64,000 nucleotides of DNA from Pseudorasbora parva (lineage: Eukaryota; Chordata; Actinopteri; Cypriniformes; Gobionidae): contig NC_090187.1 in the NCBI RefSeq assembly GCF_024679245.1, positions 22,607,495 through 22,671,494 on the forward strand. Direction: 5' to 3'. The notes beneath the pieces are model-generated. The model worked only from the letters and a program-made list of their open reading frames with translations, was not told the origin of the DNA and did not search any database. Both the position numbers and the translations under genes were made by a program. Below, one piece after another: positions 10,611 to 22,042 of this stretch (position 1 is the stretch's first letter; every line of letters begins with the position of its first letter).

Positions 10611-11698
10611 CAAGTGAAGACCTTAAGCTATTATTACTACAATGTATCTTTCCATGGGGATACTTATTTGGAAGTCATTTAAGCCCATATGTTATTGTCA
10701 ATTTCCACAATTTTTCATTTTTTTTATAAAAGGTTGGAAAGGCTGTTTGGATTTCTTCCCCATCTCTCTCTCTCTTTTCTTCTATAAATTTCTATATATC
10801 AGCCATCAAACAATTAATCCACCCAGATTTCCAAAATAATAATAACCCCAAAATATGCAACAGAATTAGAACGTCAGATCAGTTTTGACAAGAAGAATGC
10901 AAAATGTGGGTTTATGGTTCGCTTGGTTTTATTCTTTCGCTTCTTTCTCTCAGACATATCTGTCACTGTTGGTTGAAAGATTAAAGTTTTTTTTTTTTTT
11001 TTTTACTACATGACATTCTGCCTGTAGGTTTATTGCAATCACCCTGACATTGGATTCAAAAATCTCTTTTTTAAAAAAAAATTACCATTCTACAACAGAA
11101 GCCGCATTGATGTACCAGCATCAAGTTGTGAAATTTAATGTTGACATCCTGTGTAATATCCATTCTAACCTTATTCCGCTGTGGAGTAATTCCCCTCTCA
11201 CAGGCCACTGGGAATAGCCTGCAGTGGGTTATCCAGGGCAGGAAAGAGGATGATAAACAGACAGAGGAGATACTCGCACAATATGATACCTGACACACGG
11301 AGAGACGCCTGCATTCAGCTTACAATGAGAGATCTCCAGACTGGATTAGTGCTGGGCTAAGAGGGCTACAAAGTCAGGCCATTACCCAGACAGCAACGGT
11401 GGAATAGGTCCGCAGATAACATCATGGTACGCAAAGGGATGAGAGAGGGTTAGCCTTGGTCTGATTGCACCCCTTCCATGTTTTCCTGCTGCTGATAAAC
11501 CTTGTCAGATGAGGGATGGAAGACTTTGGGTGTACACAACACATTGATTCACATTATGGAGTCCGCTGGTGCAAGGTTGTGCAGTTTTTAGAATTGAAAG
11601 TTTAAAATGTTGATTGTTTCTGTATTTATCTTGAGGTATCAAATAGGAAGCAATTTGGAATACAATTAAGTTATATTCTGATATTCAAAGAAATTATT
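10607..11698. other. AT-rich interval without recognised gene
   Basis: No family resemblance in any frame. A poly-T run of about 21 lies near 10987-11004. The 11100-11530 part is less AT-rich and could be unique host DNA. Confidence 0.35.
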
Positions 11699-11707
11699 GC
11701 AAAGGGT

Positions 11708-12121
11708 TAGCCTAGAAATCTAGACGCTAAAATCTGATCTGCCGCAAGTGTTGTCTAGCAACTCTCAATACACTTCTGAGCTGTAAAAACCAAACTCGGA
11801 CCAGAGTTGATGGGCGGGACTTAACATAATGATGGCAGATTTGCGCTTGCGTGCTGCTAGTAAACACAGAAGCTGGCGAACAGCGGTTTTTCGAATCGAA
11901 GATGTGTTCTAAGTTTTGCCGACCGGATACGGCGAAAGTTTAATCTGTCAACTAGCTCTGCTTCACCTTCGTTCCTCTGGGTAGTTGTAGCGCTATCCAA
12001 TTGCGTGCACACCATGCAGAGGGAGTTTGAAAGAACCATTTATCCCGCCCCTCGGATTGAGCCCTGTCAATGGTGAGTTTCCAGACCAAGCATCTTGATG
12101 TGGGTCTGGCTTGTCATGCTA
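11708..12121. mobile_element. MITE with TAGCCT termini and 9-bp TSD, copy 1
   Basis: The 414 bp element begins TAGCCTAGAAATC and ends CATGCTA. It is flanked by an exact 9-bp direct repeat GCAAAGGGT (11699-11707 and 12122-12130). Its sequence is the reverse complement of most of the 35348-35871 element (shared landmarks: TCTGCTTCACCTTCGTT here, GTAGCGCTATCC, CTGTCAATGGTGAGTTTCC). It contains no coding frame of its own. Confidence 0.85.
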
Positions 12122-12242
12122 GCAAAGGGTGTAATTTTAACTAGAAAAAAAGACTGAGCAACAGAAGATAGCATGCATAGAGTGACTGGCTATACAGGCA
12201 AATAATAGTATGTGACAAAAGAAGCATGTCCGAATTCACACT

Positions 12243-12585
12243 ACCCTTTACTAAAAAGGAATATACTTTAAGTTGGTTTTATGAAGTATACTTAAGTAAT
12301 GTTCAAATATATTTTTTAAGTATACTCTATGTAGTAAATATACTAATATCAATGTATTTGTAGTAAACTTGTAAGTGTACTATGTCAATTCTTGGGACTA
12401 AACTGGCCCAATTCAGTACATAAAAAGTATACATTTACAAAAGTATAAAAGTGTACTATAAGTGTAACAGTAGTACACTTTAAGTTCAAAATTGGTTCAC
12501 AGCTATGTTCTCATTTATACTACATCTGTACTAGTGAACTTAAGTATACGTGTAGTTATTTTTTTTTTTTATATTAGTAAAAAAC
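12243..12585. repeat. AGTATACTT-rich dispersed repeat
   Basis: The stretch contains many copies of the palindromic motif AAGTATACTT and variants (for example near 12285, 12318, 12428, 12540) in both orientations, suggesting a foldback MITE or a degenerate array. Boundaries are uncertain. Confidence 0.45.
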
Positions 12586-12694
12586 AAATCATCAAAATTA
12601 TTTTAATTTGTGTTTCGAAGATCCGGTGTTCCGGTCTTACTGGTTTGGAGTGACATGAGGGTGAGTAGTTAACATATATATATATTGTGAGCAC

Positions 12695-13138
12695 CTTCCG
12701 CAGCCGGTCGAGATGGTCCTCCCAGGTCTCCGAGTGTATCACCACATCGTCCAGATAAGCGTCAGCGTAGGCCTGGTGCGACCGTGCTGGGGCCTTGTGC
12801 AGGCCGAAGGGAAGGACCCGTTACTGCCAGCGGCCGCTTGGGGTGGAAAAGGCCATCTTCAGTTTGGACGCTGGTGTGAGGGGGACTTGTCAATACCCCT
12901 TTGTCAGGTCGAAGGTCGAGATGAACCAGGCCCTTCCCAGGCGGTCGAGGAGCTTGTTGACGCGAGGCATGGGATAGCCTTCAAACTCGGAGACCTCGTT
13001 CATCCGGCGGAAGTTGTTGCAGAAGCGGAAGGAACTGTCAGGCTTGGGAACCATGACAATGGGGCTGGGCCATGGGCTTCTGGATGGTTCGATGACCCCT
13101 AACCTCAACATCTCCTGGACTTCCTCTTCGATGGCGTA
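12695..13138 (-). pseudogene. Ty3/Gypsy-type reverse transcriptase fragment
   Basis: On the minus strand the fragment begins LRLGVIEPSRSPW, continues SPIVMVPKPDSSFRFCNNFR and YPMPRVNKLLDRLG, then FISTFDLTKGY with the first catalytic Asp, LPFGL, and the catalytic box AYLDDVVIHS near the end. This is the fingers-palm portion of a Gypsy-class RT. In-frame stops follow TKGY and a WQ segment, and a residue is lost near LPFGL. LTRs, RNase H and integrase are absent. The fragment ends at an 11-bp direct repeat (TCGATGGCGTA) next to the adjoining Tc1-like element. Confidence 0.85.
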
Positions 13139-13150
13139 TCGTCGATGGCG

Positions 13151-14396
13151 TAAAAACTGAAAAATTGGGCGTGCAAAATTATTTGGCCTCTTTACTTTCA
13201 GTGCAACAAACTCTCACCAGAAGTTCAGTGAGGATCTCTGAATGATCCAATGTTGACCTAAATGACTAATGATGATAAATAGAAGTGTGATAAATGAAGT
13301 CTCCGTATAAATGCACCTGCACTGTGATAGTCTCAGAGGTCCATTTAAAGCGCAGAGAGCATCATGAAGAACAAGGAACACGCCAGGCAGGTCCGAGATA
13401 CTGTTGTGGAGAAGTTTAAAGCCGGATTTGGATACAAAAAGATTTCCCAAGCTTTAAACATCCCAAGGAGCACTGTGCAAGCGATAATATTGAAATGGAA
13501 GGAGTATCAAACCACTACAAATCTACCAAGACCTAGCCTCTAAACTTTCAGCTCATACAAGGAGAAGACTGATCAGAGATGCAGCCAAGAGGCCCATGAT
13601 CACTCTGGATGAATTGCAGAGATCTACAGCTGAGGTGGAAGATGCCGTATACTGCACAAATCTGGCCTTTATGGAAGAGTAGCAAGAAGAAAGCCATTTA
13701 TTAAAGATATCCATTAAAAGTGTTGTTTAAAGTTTGCCACAAGCCACCTGGGAGACACACCAAACATGCGGAAGGTGCTCTGGTCAGATGAAACCAAAAT
13801 TGAACTTTTTGGCAACAATGCAAAACGTTGTTTGGTGTAAAAGCAACACAGCTCATCACCCTGAACACACCATCCCCACTGTCAAACATGGTGGTGGCAG
13901 CATCATGGTTTGGGCCTGCTTTTCTTCAGCAGGGACAGGGAAGATGGTTAAAATTGATGGGAAGATGGATGGAGCCAAATACAAGACCATTCTGGAAGAA
14001 AACCTGATGGAGTCTGTGAAAGACCTTAGACTGGGACGGAGATTTATCTTCCATCAAGACGATGAACCAAAACGTAAAGCAAAATCTACAATGGAATGGT
14101 TCAAAAATAAACATATCAAGGTGTTAGAATGGCCAAGTCAAAGTCCAGACCTGAATCCAATTGAGAATCTGTGGAAAGAACTGAAAACTGCAGTTCACAA
14201 ACGCTCTCCATCCAACCTCACTGAGCTCGAGCTGTTCTGCAAGGAGAAATGGGCAAAAATTTCAGTCTCTCGATGTGCAAAACTGATAGAGACATACCCC
14301 AAGTGACTTACAGCTGTAATCGCAGCAAAAGGTGGCACTACAAAGTATTAACTTAAGGGGGCCGAATAATTTTGCATGCCCAATTTTTCAGTTTTT
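13151..14396 (+). mobile_element. Tc1-like transposon adjoining the Gypsy fragment
   Basis: Inverted ends AAAACTGAAAAATTGGGC (left, after a TA at 13151-13152) and GCCCAATTTTTCAGTTTT (right, about 14378-14395) bound a 1.24 kb element with one transposase-like region on the plus strand. The left flank abuts the Gypsy RT fragment, but no Gypsy sequence resumes to the right, so the insertion may have been followed by deletion or may lie at the edge of the fragment. Confidence 0.8.
13364..14306 (+). pseudogene. Tc1-like DD34E transposase, frameshifted
   Basis: The protein starts at an ATG at 13364 with a helix-turn-helix segment (VVEKFKAGFGYKKISQALN then IPRSTVQAIILKW). The first catalytic Asp lies in LWSDETKIELFG near 13780, in a different frame from the longest open segment (13734-14306). 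The latter carries KHGGGSIMVW, HQDDEPKRKAKSTMEWF (second Asp) and SQSPDLNPIENLW (Glu), with 34 residues between them. The total length is not a multiple of three, and stops occur around 13540 and 13840, so at least one frameshift has occurred. It would have acted on the TA-flanked ends of its own element. Confidence 0.87.
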
Positions 14397-14545
14397 GATT
14401 TGTTAAAAAAGTTACATTTCGTTCCACTTCATCATTGTGTCCCACTTGTTGTTGATTGTTCACAAAAACATAGTTTCATATCATTATGTTTGAAGCCTGA
14501 AATGTGGCAAGCCTGTATATCCCGACAGGTCTAAGCAATGGCCTA

Positions 14546-15681
14546 CACTCTAAAAAATGGCTGGGTTAAAAACAACCCAAATGGCAACCCAGCGCTGGGT
14601 AAATACTGGACAGAACACATGCTGGGGTTAAATTAACCCAGTGGCATTTTAACCCAGCAGGCTGGGCTGTTGAGAAAACCCAAAATGTAGTCAATTTTTT
14701 ACCATTAATGGATTTGCTATTCTGGGTTATTCTTGTTGGGTTGTTCTTAAAAAATCTCCTCTGCATTAGCCTACTGTAAAACTAGACAATCATGAAAGAA
14801 CAAATGAAGAACGCATGTTTAGACTGTTAAAACAATCATTTTTATTGCTTGACAAATGGTACAATACACAAATGTGTTAAAATTGACTTTTGAGTCTGTG
14901 TTCATGACATGCGCCCCCGTCATTCACACAGAGATGCAAAACATGGAAGAGTAATATTTAAATAGTATTTAATATACACAGACACTCGTATATATTCGGC
15001 TACAGTCCGACTGGAGCCCTGCGTGACGTGACTGAATGCAGCTGTGGGACCAAATATAGTCTAACTGTTACTTGTGAGTTGATGCTGTAACTTACAGATA
15101 CTATCTTCACATTTTTAACATTTCAGTATGTACTTGGTACCGAAGTATCGGTACTTGTGACATCCCTACATACAACCACGTTTAATTTTCATAAGGTGAT
15201 CATGGTTCCGTGTAATCACAAACTGTATTAATCTATCGTCTCACATGCTATTGTCAGTAACGTACATTGCATCGGATTCTGAGGTAAAACTTTTCTCGTC
15301 TTAACGTCATGTAGGCTAATATGAATTGTTGCCGCGAAGAAGAAGAAAAAAAAAACTATAATTATGCTAATTAAAATTATTATTAATGAAAACATATGAA
15401 CTTATCTTAAAAACATCTGCAACCGGTGGCTTTGCCTTTTGCATTGTTCTTTCAGAATGACAGTTTGGGAGCGAATTTAAACGAATCAAGGCGGGAAGCA
15501 AATGAAACAACCAATCGCTGGGTAGAGTCAACCAAGCATTGCGACCCAGCAGTTTAACCCAACGACTGGAAATTTGAAACTACCCAATTGTGTTTAAAAT
15601 GTGATCAAATAAACCAACACAAATAACCCAACAGTAACCCAGCATTTTGGGTTAAAAAACAACCCAGCATTATTTAGAGTG
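14546..15681 (+). mobile_element. TA-flanked MITE with CACTCTAAA termini, copy 1
   Basis: The 1,136 bp element begins CACTCTAAAAAATGGCTGGG and ends with TTTAGAGTG, flanked by TA on both sides (14544-14545, 15682-15683). Subterminal regions repeat the motif CTGGGTTA/TAACCCAG many times in both orientations. No transposase frame is present. The left 300 bp are about 85-90 percent identical by eye to the reverse complement of the right part of 18230-18922. Confidence 0.85.
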
Positions 15682-15683
15682 TA

Positions 15684-16850
15684 AGGTCTGTAAATGTGTA
15701 TCAACAAATAGTCATAAATGGTTTAAGCAAATTCCAATAAAACTTCCTGCTGATGTCCTTTGCATTATTGCCGTTCTGTCAGATTATTGAATGTGTGCAT
15801 GTCTTGTGCATGTAGAAATGTATGTGCATGTGCATGTAGTGTAGAAAAACATTGATGCAAATCCTTAAAACTGTTTTGTGTGTTTTTGCGTGTGCGTGTG
15901 TGTATAAGGTTATTTTTGGTAGTTATCAGTGTTTTCAAATGTCACTACTTATTGGCAGGACATGCAGGGAGCTCAAAATATTTGTGGTATGCCTAGTCAT
16001 ATTAATGCCAATTAAGACATAGTATTACATATATGCTGTAAATGTCATAGACAAATGTTTAGCTTATGACAAGCAAAATAATGGAAATTACTTCTCTGAT
16101 AGAAGGCTGTAGTGAAATGAATTAGCAGCCATGTGAACTTCATTAGAGTAACTGTCATTATTCGGGCCTTGTCAGTGGACTCTCATTCCCCGCATCTTCA
16201 AATACGAGTGGATATCTGTAGAGAGGAGATGGTGCCAGTAATCTAGAATGTGGTGTGGTGAATGTCGGCCAGGAAGTGAACGGCAGGTGATGCTGTGGGG
16301 GATTGAACTGACCTTTGCCTTTTACTCTGATTGGACACAGCTGGTATTCATAGACCCAGAGAGAGAGAGAGAGGGAGACTTTGGGCACAGCCATGACACT
16401 GCACTTCTTTGGCACATCCATTTATTGGCTACAATCGCTATGACATCTGTACCATATGCCACCATATAAAGATGGATGACCATTTACATTCATACTCGCA
16501 CACCAATCCCATCTAGCAAAAGCCAATTCATGTAGCTTTGCCAAAGAGCTGGCTCAAATTCCCTCTGTGTCTTGGAGGACCATGCCATTTTCACACAAAC
16601 ACACTTTTTTTAGTTACTGAGCAATGAATATTTTCTATTTTTAGAAGTTTTATGTTTTCATTTAGCTATGTTTATTAAGCTGTTTTCTTCATGGGTTCAT
16701 TGACCTTGTGGGGACAAACAATGTGTGTAACTTAATGTGAAAATAAATTCCCGCTTCCTCCTTCCCTAAGCTTTAACTTTACTACACTCGTGCCAAAACC
16801 CGGCAATAAGGATGACTGAACTCTCAAAGAGCCCTCGCCACTGTGGGAAA
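15684..16850. other. Interval without recognised gene
   Basis: Contains short GT-rich runs near 15880-15905 and a (GA)n stretch near 16360. Frames at 16158-16469 overlap on both strands and show no domain resemblance. Confidence 0.35.
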
Positions 16851-16859
16851 TCTGCATCG

Positions 16860-17935
16860 AGCTGATCAATCTACCACCATGGATGCTCAAGGTAATGGCC
16901 TGAAGTGATTTGCCGATGGGGCAAACAAACTTGCTGGAAGCAATCTTGGGTTCTGGAGGGGCAGCTGCCAACCGAGACGGAGCAGAGGAGTAACCATCGT
17001 TCGGACTCTTCCTAGAGCTGGCCGCCTGGCCAAACTGAGCGATTGGGGGAGATGGGCCTTAGTCAGGGATGTGACCAAGAACCCAATGGTCTCTCTGACA
17101 GAGCTCCAGTGTTCCTCTGTGGAGAAAGGAGAACCTTCCAGAAGAACAATAAACTCTGTAGCACTCCACAAATCAGGCCTGTATGGTAGAGTGGCCACAC
17201 AAATCCACTCTTCAGTAAAAGGCATATTAAAGCCCATCTGGAGTTTGCCAAAAGGCACCTAAAGGACTCTCAGACCATAAGAAACAAAAATCTCTGGTCT
17301 GATGAAATATATATTAAACACTTGGGCATGCATGGCAAGCGTCATATCTGGAGGAAATCAGCCACCACTTATCACCTGGCCAATACCATCTTTACAGTAA
17401 AGCATGGTGGTGGCAGCATCATGCTGTGGGGATGTTTTTCAGTGGCAGAAACTGGGAGACTAGTCAGGATCAAGGAAAAGATGAATGCAGCAATGTACAC
17501 AGACATCATTGATGAAAACCCCAGAACGCTCTGGACCACAGAATGGGGTGAAGGTTTATTTTCCAATAGGACAATGACCCTAATCATACAGCCAAGATAA
17601 CAATACGATACGGGACAACTCTGTGAATGTCCTTGAGTGGCCCAGCCAGAGCCCAGACTTGAACCAGATTAAACATCTGAAAAAAAAGATCTGAAAATGA
17701 CTGTGCACCGACACCCCCCATCCAACCTAATGGAGCTTGAGAGGTCCTGCAAAGAAAAAAGGGGAGAAACTAACCAAAAATAGGTGTGCCAAGCTTGTAG
17801 CATCATACTAAAAAAGACTACATTTTGATTAATAAAAAATAAAATAAAAAATACACTTTGGAATAAGGCTGTAAAATAACAAAATGTGGAAAAAGCGAAG
17901 CACTATGAATACTTTCCAGGTGCACTGTATGCCAT
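16860..17935 (+). pseudogene. Heavily decayed Tc1-like transposon and transposase
   Basis: Segments in different plus-strand frames match the order of a Tc1-like transposase: a GRLAKLSDWG-type linker near 17010, TKNPMVSLTELQ (17074) with RRTINSVALHKSGLYGR, then HIWRKSATTYHLANTIFTVK and HGGGSIMLWGCFS (17400), then a WPSQSPDLNQIKHL segment near 17640 in which the catalytic Glu is replaced by Lys. The right end near 17930 (GGTGCACTGTATG) resembles a Tc1 inverted-repeat end; the left end could not be placed. Many stops and frameshifts make it inactive. Confidence 0.75.
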
Positions 17936-18229
17936 GGCCATGACAAATCTAAGTGAACCAAATGTGTCCCTTCCCGGTCACCATACTATACTAATACACT
18001 ACTAGTGCTTGATAGTTGATACATGTAATATGAGTTAGCTGACATGCAGGTGTAGTGTTACTATAGCCAACAGGATATTTAAAGGGGACCATCAAAATAA
18101 GATGCACCAATGTTTTTTTTAAATCATTTATGTTATTATTATTTTACATTTTTTCATTTTTATTATTTTTTGTTATTAATATTTTTTTGCAATCATTTTA
18201 TTTGATAATGCAAAATATACACTCTAAAT
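17936..18229. other. AT-rich spacer
   Basis: Nothing recognised apart from T-rich and TTATT-rich low-complexity sequence (18110-18220). Confidence 0.35.
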
Positions 18230-18922
18230 AATGCTGGGTTGTTTTTTAACCCAAAATGCTGGGATAAGACTGTTGGGTAATTTTTGTTGGTTTATTTGAT
18301 TACATTTTAAACACTATTGGGTAGTTTCAAATTTCCAGTCGTTAAATATTACTCTTCCATGTTTTGCGTCTCTGTGTGAATGACGGGGGCACCACACACG
18401 CTCGCTGTCTTTTTAGCCTCTGTCGTGTCACTGAGGACATGAGAATTTACCGTTTCATTTGAGAAAAACTGTCATATGATGAACACAGACACTCAAAGGT
18501 CACGGCAACCCGTCAAAATAAAAGTTTGATTTAAATGTGAATAAATTGACAGAATATATTAGGTTTGTAGTTGTCATTGTTGCCAATTTTAACACATTTG
18601 TGTGGTTGTACCATTTATCAAGCAATACAAAAATATTGTTTTAACAGTCTAAACATGTAGTCTTCATTTGTTCTTTCATGATTGTCTAGTTTTACAGTAG
18701 GCTAATGCACAGGAGAAATTTTAAGAACGCCCAGCAAGAATAACCCAGAATAGCAAATCCATTAATGGTAAAAATTGACTACGTTTTGGGTTTTTATCAA
18801 CAGCTCAGCCTGCTGGGTTAAAATGCCACTGGGTTACTTTAACCCAGCATGTGTTCTGTCCAATATTTACCCTGCGCTAAGTTGCCAATTGGGTTGTTTT
18901 TAACCCAGCCATTTTTAGAGTG
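18230..18922 (-). mobile_element. TA-flanked MITE with CACTCTAAA termini, copy 2 (inverted)
   Basis: The 693 bp element begins CACTCTAAATAATGCTGGG and ends TTTTTAGAGTG, with TA at 18228-18229 and 18923-18924. Its right part read on the minus strand matches the left part of the 14546 element, including GGACAGAACACATGCTGG and ATTAATGGATTTGCTATTCT (as reverse complement). The two copies therefore lie in opposite orientation about 2.5 kb apart. Confidence 0.85.
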
Positions 18923-18924
18923 TA

Positions 18925-19375
18925 TGTTGACTTTAAGGGAATTTGCTATATAAAACATTGTCTACCACTTCGGCAAATCTGTTATGAGCCCTGTTTGTTT
19001 TAACACAAATGTAGGAGGGAGACAAACCAGTGAGCTTTAATTAATAGCTTCTCAATGATCATAATTGCTGTCAAGTAGATTAATCAGTACTTAGGAATTG
19101 CTCTTCATTTTATTTATCATCCCTGGCACAATGGAGTTCTTCAGATCTGTTGAGTTATAGCGCTGTCATCTGTATCTCTCTCCTTGAGCTTCAATTTTGT
19201 TAATGAAGCACCTGCTCACTCATAATTCAAATTAAAGATTGGTCAAGCATTAATTAAGGGAAGCGCTCATGCCCTTGCTTTTATTTTGTTTATTTCTCAT
19301 TGGATCTTTCACCTTTTGTTTCTTTCATTTGTTCTTTCAAGACTTAAAAGGCATTTTTTTTAAAGTCATGTAAAG
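18925..19375. other. Interval without recognised gene
   Basis: AT-rich; no repeats with clear termini or coding frames seen. Confidence 0.35.
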
Positions 19376-19720
19376 TCAACTTTATTTATATAGCACTTTT
19401 ACAATGACAATTGTTTCAAAGCAGCTTCACAGTGTCAAACAGGAAAATATTGTAACAAAATTTGATGTGGCTGTGGAGTCGTTCTGGAGAAAACGGTGGT
19501 GTTATCAGCTCATTTCAATTTACCATAAAAGAGACAATGTTGGCAGATCACTATTATAGTTTGGAAAATTAATTAAGACCTAATAAATAAATTTTATTTG
19601 GATATTTATTTGAATAACTTACATCAAAATTTTAGTGTCCTCAACTGAGCACGCCAAGCCAAAGGAGACGGTGGCAAGGAACCAAAACTCCATCAGGGCA
19701 TGATTCATATTAGATCAGAA
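19376..19720 (-). mobile_element. LINE/SINE 3' end-like repeat
   Basis: Read on the minus strand, the end at 19380-19440 has the form GCTGCTTTGAAACAATTGTC followed by a GTGCTATATAAATAAAG-type tail, the pattern of the LINE2-related 3' tails that fish LINEs and their SINE partners share. Sequence up to about 19720 (including CTTGCCACCGTCTCCTTTGG) appears to belong to the same repeat. No RT frame is left. Confidence 0.5.
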
Positions 19721-20179
19721 TATTCAAAATTTCTGGGTATCACGCAAGATACAGGTTTATTGAGGAAGACGCGTCATTACACAAGAATATGAATATATGA
19801 AAGATACGAGTCGTTGATACAGAGACGGGTTCATTGAGGATGACGTGCCGGTGAGGCAAATTATGAGGAGACACCAACTGACACGGTCTCAGCAGACACT
19901 CCAGGATGCGCTGGTCATATTTGTGCGCAGGTCCACCATCTGATCCGGACACGGCCTGGATCCGGCCGACTGCAGTAAACCTCTGGATAAACAGAGAGAC
20001 TAACATTAGCATAGATGCCACTCTTTTCATGATGTAACCAATACATCAGGTGTTATGTACGGTGGCCGGGAAGTGCAAAACAAGTACAATTACAGAGTGT
20101 GAAACACTTTTACGAAGCTCGAGAAAAATTAAAAAATAAAAATAAAAATCTGCAACGAGAATAGATTTTGTCTGTTTTT
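19721..20179. other. Interval with a GC-richer patch (19740-20030)
   Basis: A minus-strand frame of 96 codons covers 19740-20030 but has no recognisable domain; the patch looks like part of a dispersed repeat rather than a gene. Confidence 0.3.
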
Positions 20180-20622
20180 GTCACATCTAATCTTGATTCA
20201 GGATTTGGATCGCCAATGTCACGTGATTTCAGCAGTTTGGCAGATGACACATGATCCGAATCATGAATCAATCCGCTGATTCATAACTGTTCCAATCTTT
20301 GTTTTGAAATCAGCCCATCACTATATAAGTCGTTATTTAGTTGTTGTTTTTTGCGCACAAAAACTGTTCTCGTCGCTTCATAAAATGATTGTAGAACAAC
20401 TGTAGTGAGATGGGCTTTGTAATGACATCTTTAGTGTCTTTTATGGGTATTGAGAGAGGAAATTACATTGGTGTCAATGAAGGCCTGTCTGAGCCATCAG
20501 ATTTCAACAAAAATATCTTCATTTGTGTTCCAAAGATGAGCGGAGGTCTTACGGGTGTCGAACGACATTAGGGTAAGTAATTAATGACAGAATTTTCATT
20601 TTTGGGTTAACTAACCCTTTAA
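20180..20622. mobile_element. TTAA-type MITE, right half only
   Basis: The right end reads TTTTTGGGTTAACTAACCCTTTAA, matching the ends of the elements at 26603-27233 and 50171-50922. Inner sequence (CATGAATCAATCCGCTGATT, GGTCTTACGGGTGTCGAACG) is shared with 33080-33522 and 50500-50890. No matching left end was found. Confidence 0.65.
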
Positions 20623-20698
20623 AATGTGAATAAATAAATAAATCATCTAATGCATTTAGCGTTTCTGCAAACTCATATTATCCCTTAAAGGACAAGTT

Positions 20699-22038
20699 TT
20701 ATCTTTGTGAGTACAGTCTATGAAAAAAAAACAACAAAAAAACAGGTTTGGTGCTTGCAACACAGAGTTATTACAGTTAATGCCCAGAGTCCCCCCTCAG
20801 CTAAAACAGCAGTTATGGGAGCATAGACGTAACGGGTGTCTTTGTGGCTCTTAACAGACACAAAATGCAATTAAAATGTCTGTCCAACAAGAACAGGGCC
20901 CTTACATGACAACAAGATGCATTTAGCCACTTAGCCATTGTTTAAATTCACCTGTTTTAGACGGCTAGCTGTGTCTCACGCTGAAGTCCCGTGGGAAAGC
21001 ACAATTATTTTAAATTAGTGCACATCTTTCCTCAAGCTGTGTGTGCCCAAATGGAAGGATAAATAAAGTTTACATTACCTACACAGTGGTTGCAAACATC
21101 TGGCAATTTTTCTTCAACCGGCCTGGCTGTGTTTTTTCTGTGTAAGTTAGTCAAGTGTTCGCTGCAAATCTTCACAATTCGGAAAGGCACAAACGCAAAC
21201 CATTTCTTCTTCACTTGTGAGCTCAATCGGATCATCACTCTAGTGATGTTTCAAGAATGTATCGTTCTTTTTAACCGGTTCTTTTTAGTGAACCGTGCGA
21301 ACCAGATCACCAAATCGGACTGAATCATTCTAAACGGTTCACGTCTCAAATCAGCACTGACCACACACGTTACTTTAGTTACTCACTTTCTGACATGAGT
21401 GACAGTCCCTCCGAATAGAAATAAACTAATGTCTTGAATTATATGTTTTAACTCCAACCATTCACTGAACTGAGTCATGTTTTGCTGAGAGAACCAATGA
21501 ACTCACGAGCCGCTGATACTGAGCATGCGCGAGTAACTGAACGAGTAACTGTTCTCGAATCAGCAGTACAGAATCGAAAACCGTTTCCCTCAGACACGTT
21601 CAATATTGAGAACCGACGAGCAGATGAGCAGAGCCTCTTTATACAAACGATGCTCTTCCCAGCTGAACTGCATTTTTTCCGGCTACACGGAGTTCCCACG
21701 GGACTTCAGCGCGAGACACAGCTAGCCACCTAAAACAGGTGAATTTAAACAATGGCTAAGTGGCTAAACGCATCTCGTTGTCATGTAAGGGCCCTGCTCA
21801 TGTTGGACAGACATTTGATTTATATTTTGTGTCTGTTAAGAGGCACAAAGACACCCTTTATGTTATGCCCCCAAAGCTCCCGTTTTAGCTGGGGGGTGGG
21901 GGGGGGGGGGGCCTCTGGGCATTATCTGTAATAACTCCATTTAGCAAGCACCAATCCGGTTGTTGTTTTTTTTCTATAGACTGTACTCACAAAGATATAA
22001 CGATCAAGATAAACTTAACAATGTGCCGGAGTTGTCCT
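20699..22038. mobile_element. Foldback element with TTAA target duplication
   Basis: The ends AGGACAAG and GTTGTCCT are flanked by TTAA on both sides (20695-20698, 22039-22042). The arms, about 20699-21000 and 21690-22038, are long imperfect inverted repeats sharing CACCTGTTTTAGACGGCTAG, AGGGCCCTTACATGACAAC and TGTCTTTGTGGCTCTTAA in mirrored order. The centre (21010-21680) is not palindromic and contains a second motif-rich part around AACCGGTTC (21270-21350). Short frames inside are not gene-like. Confidence 0.8.
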
Positions 22039-22042
22039 TTAA

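Noticed and set aside
12713..13102. 129-codon plus-strand frame
   Set aside because: It is the complement of the Gypsy RT fragment, whose minus-strand reading carries the catalytic motifs.
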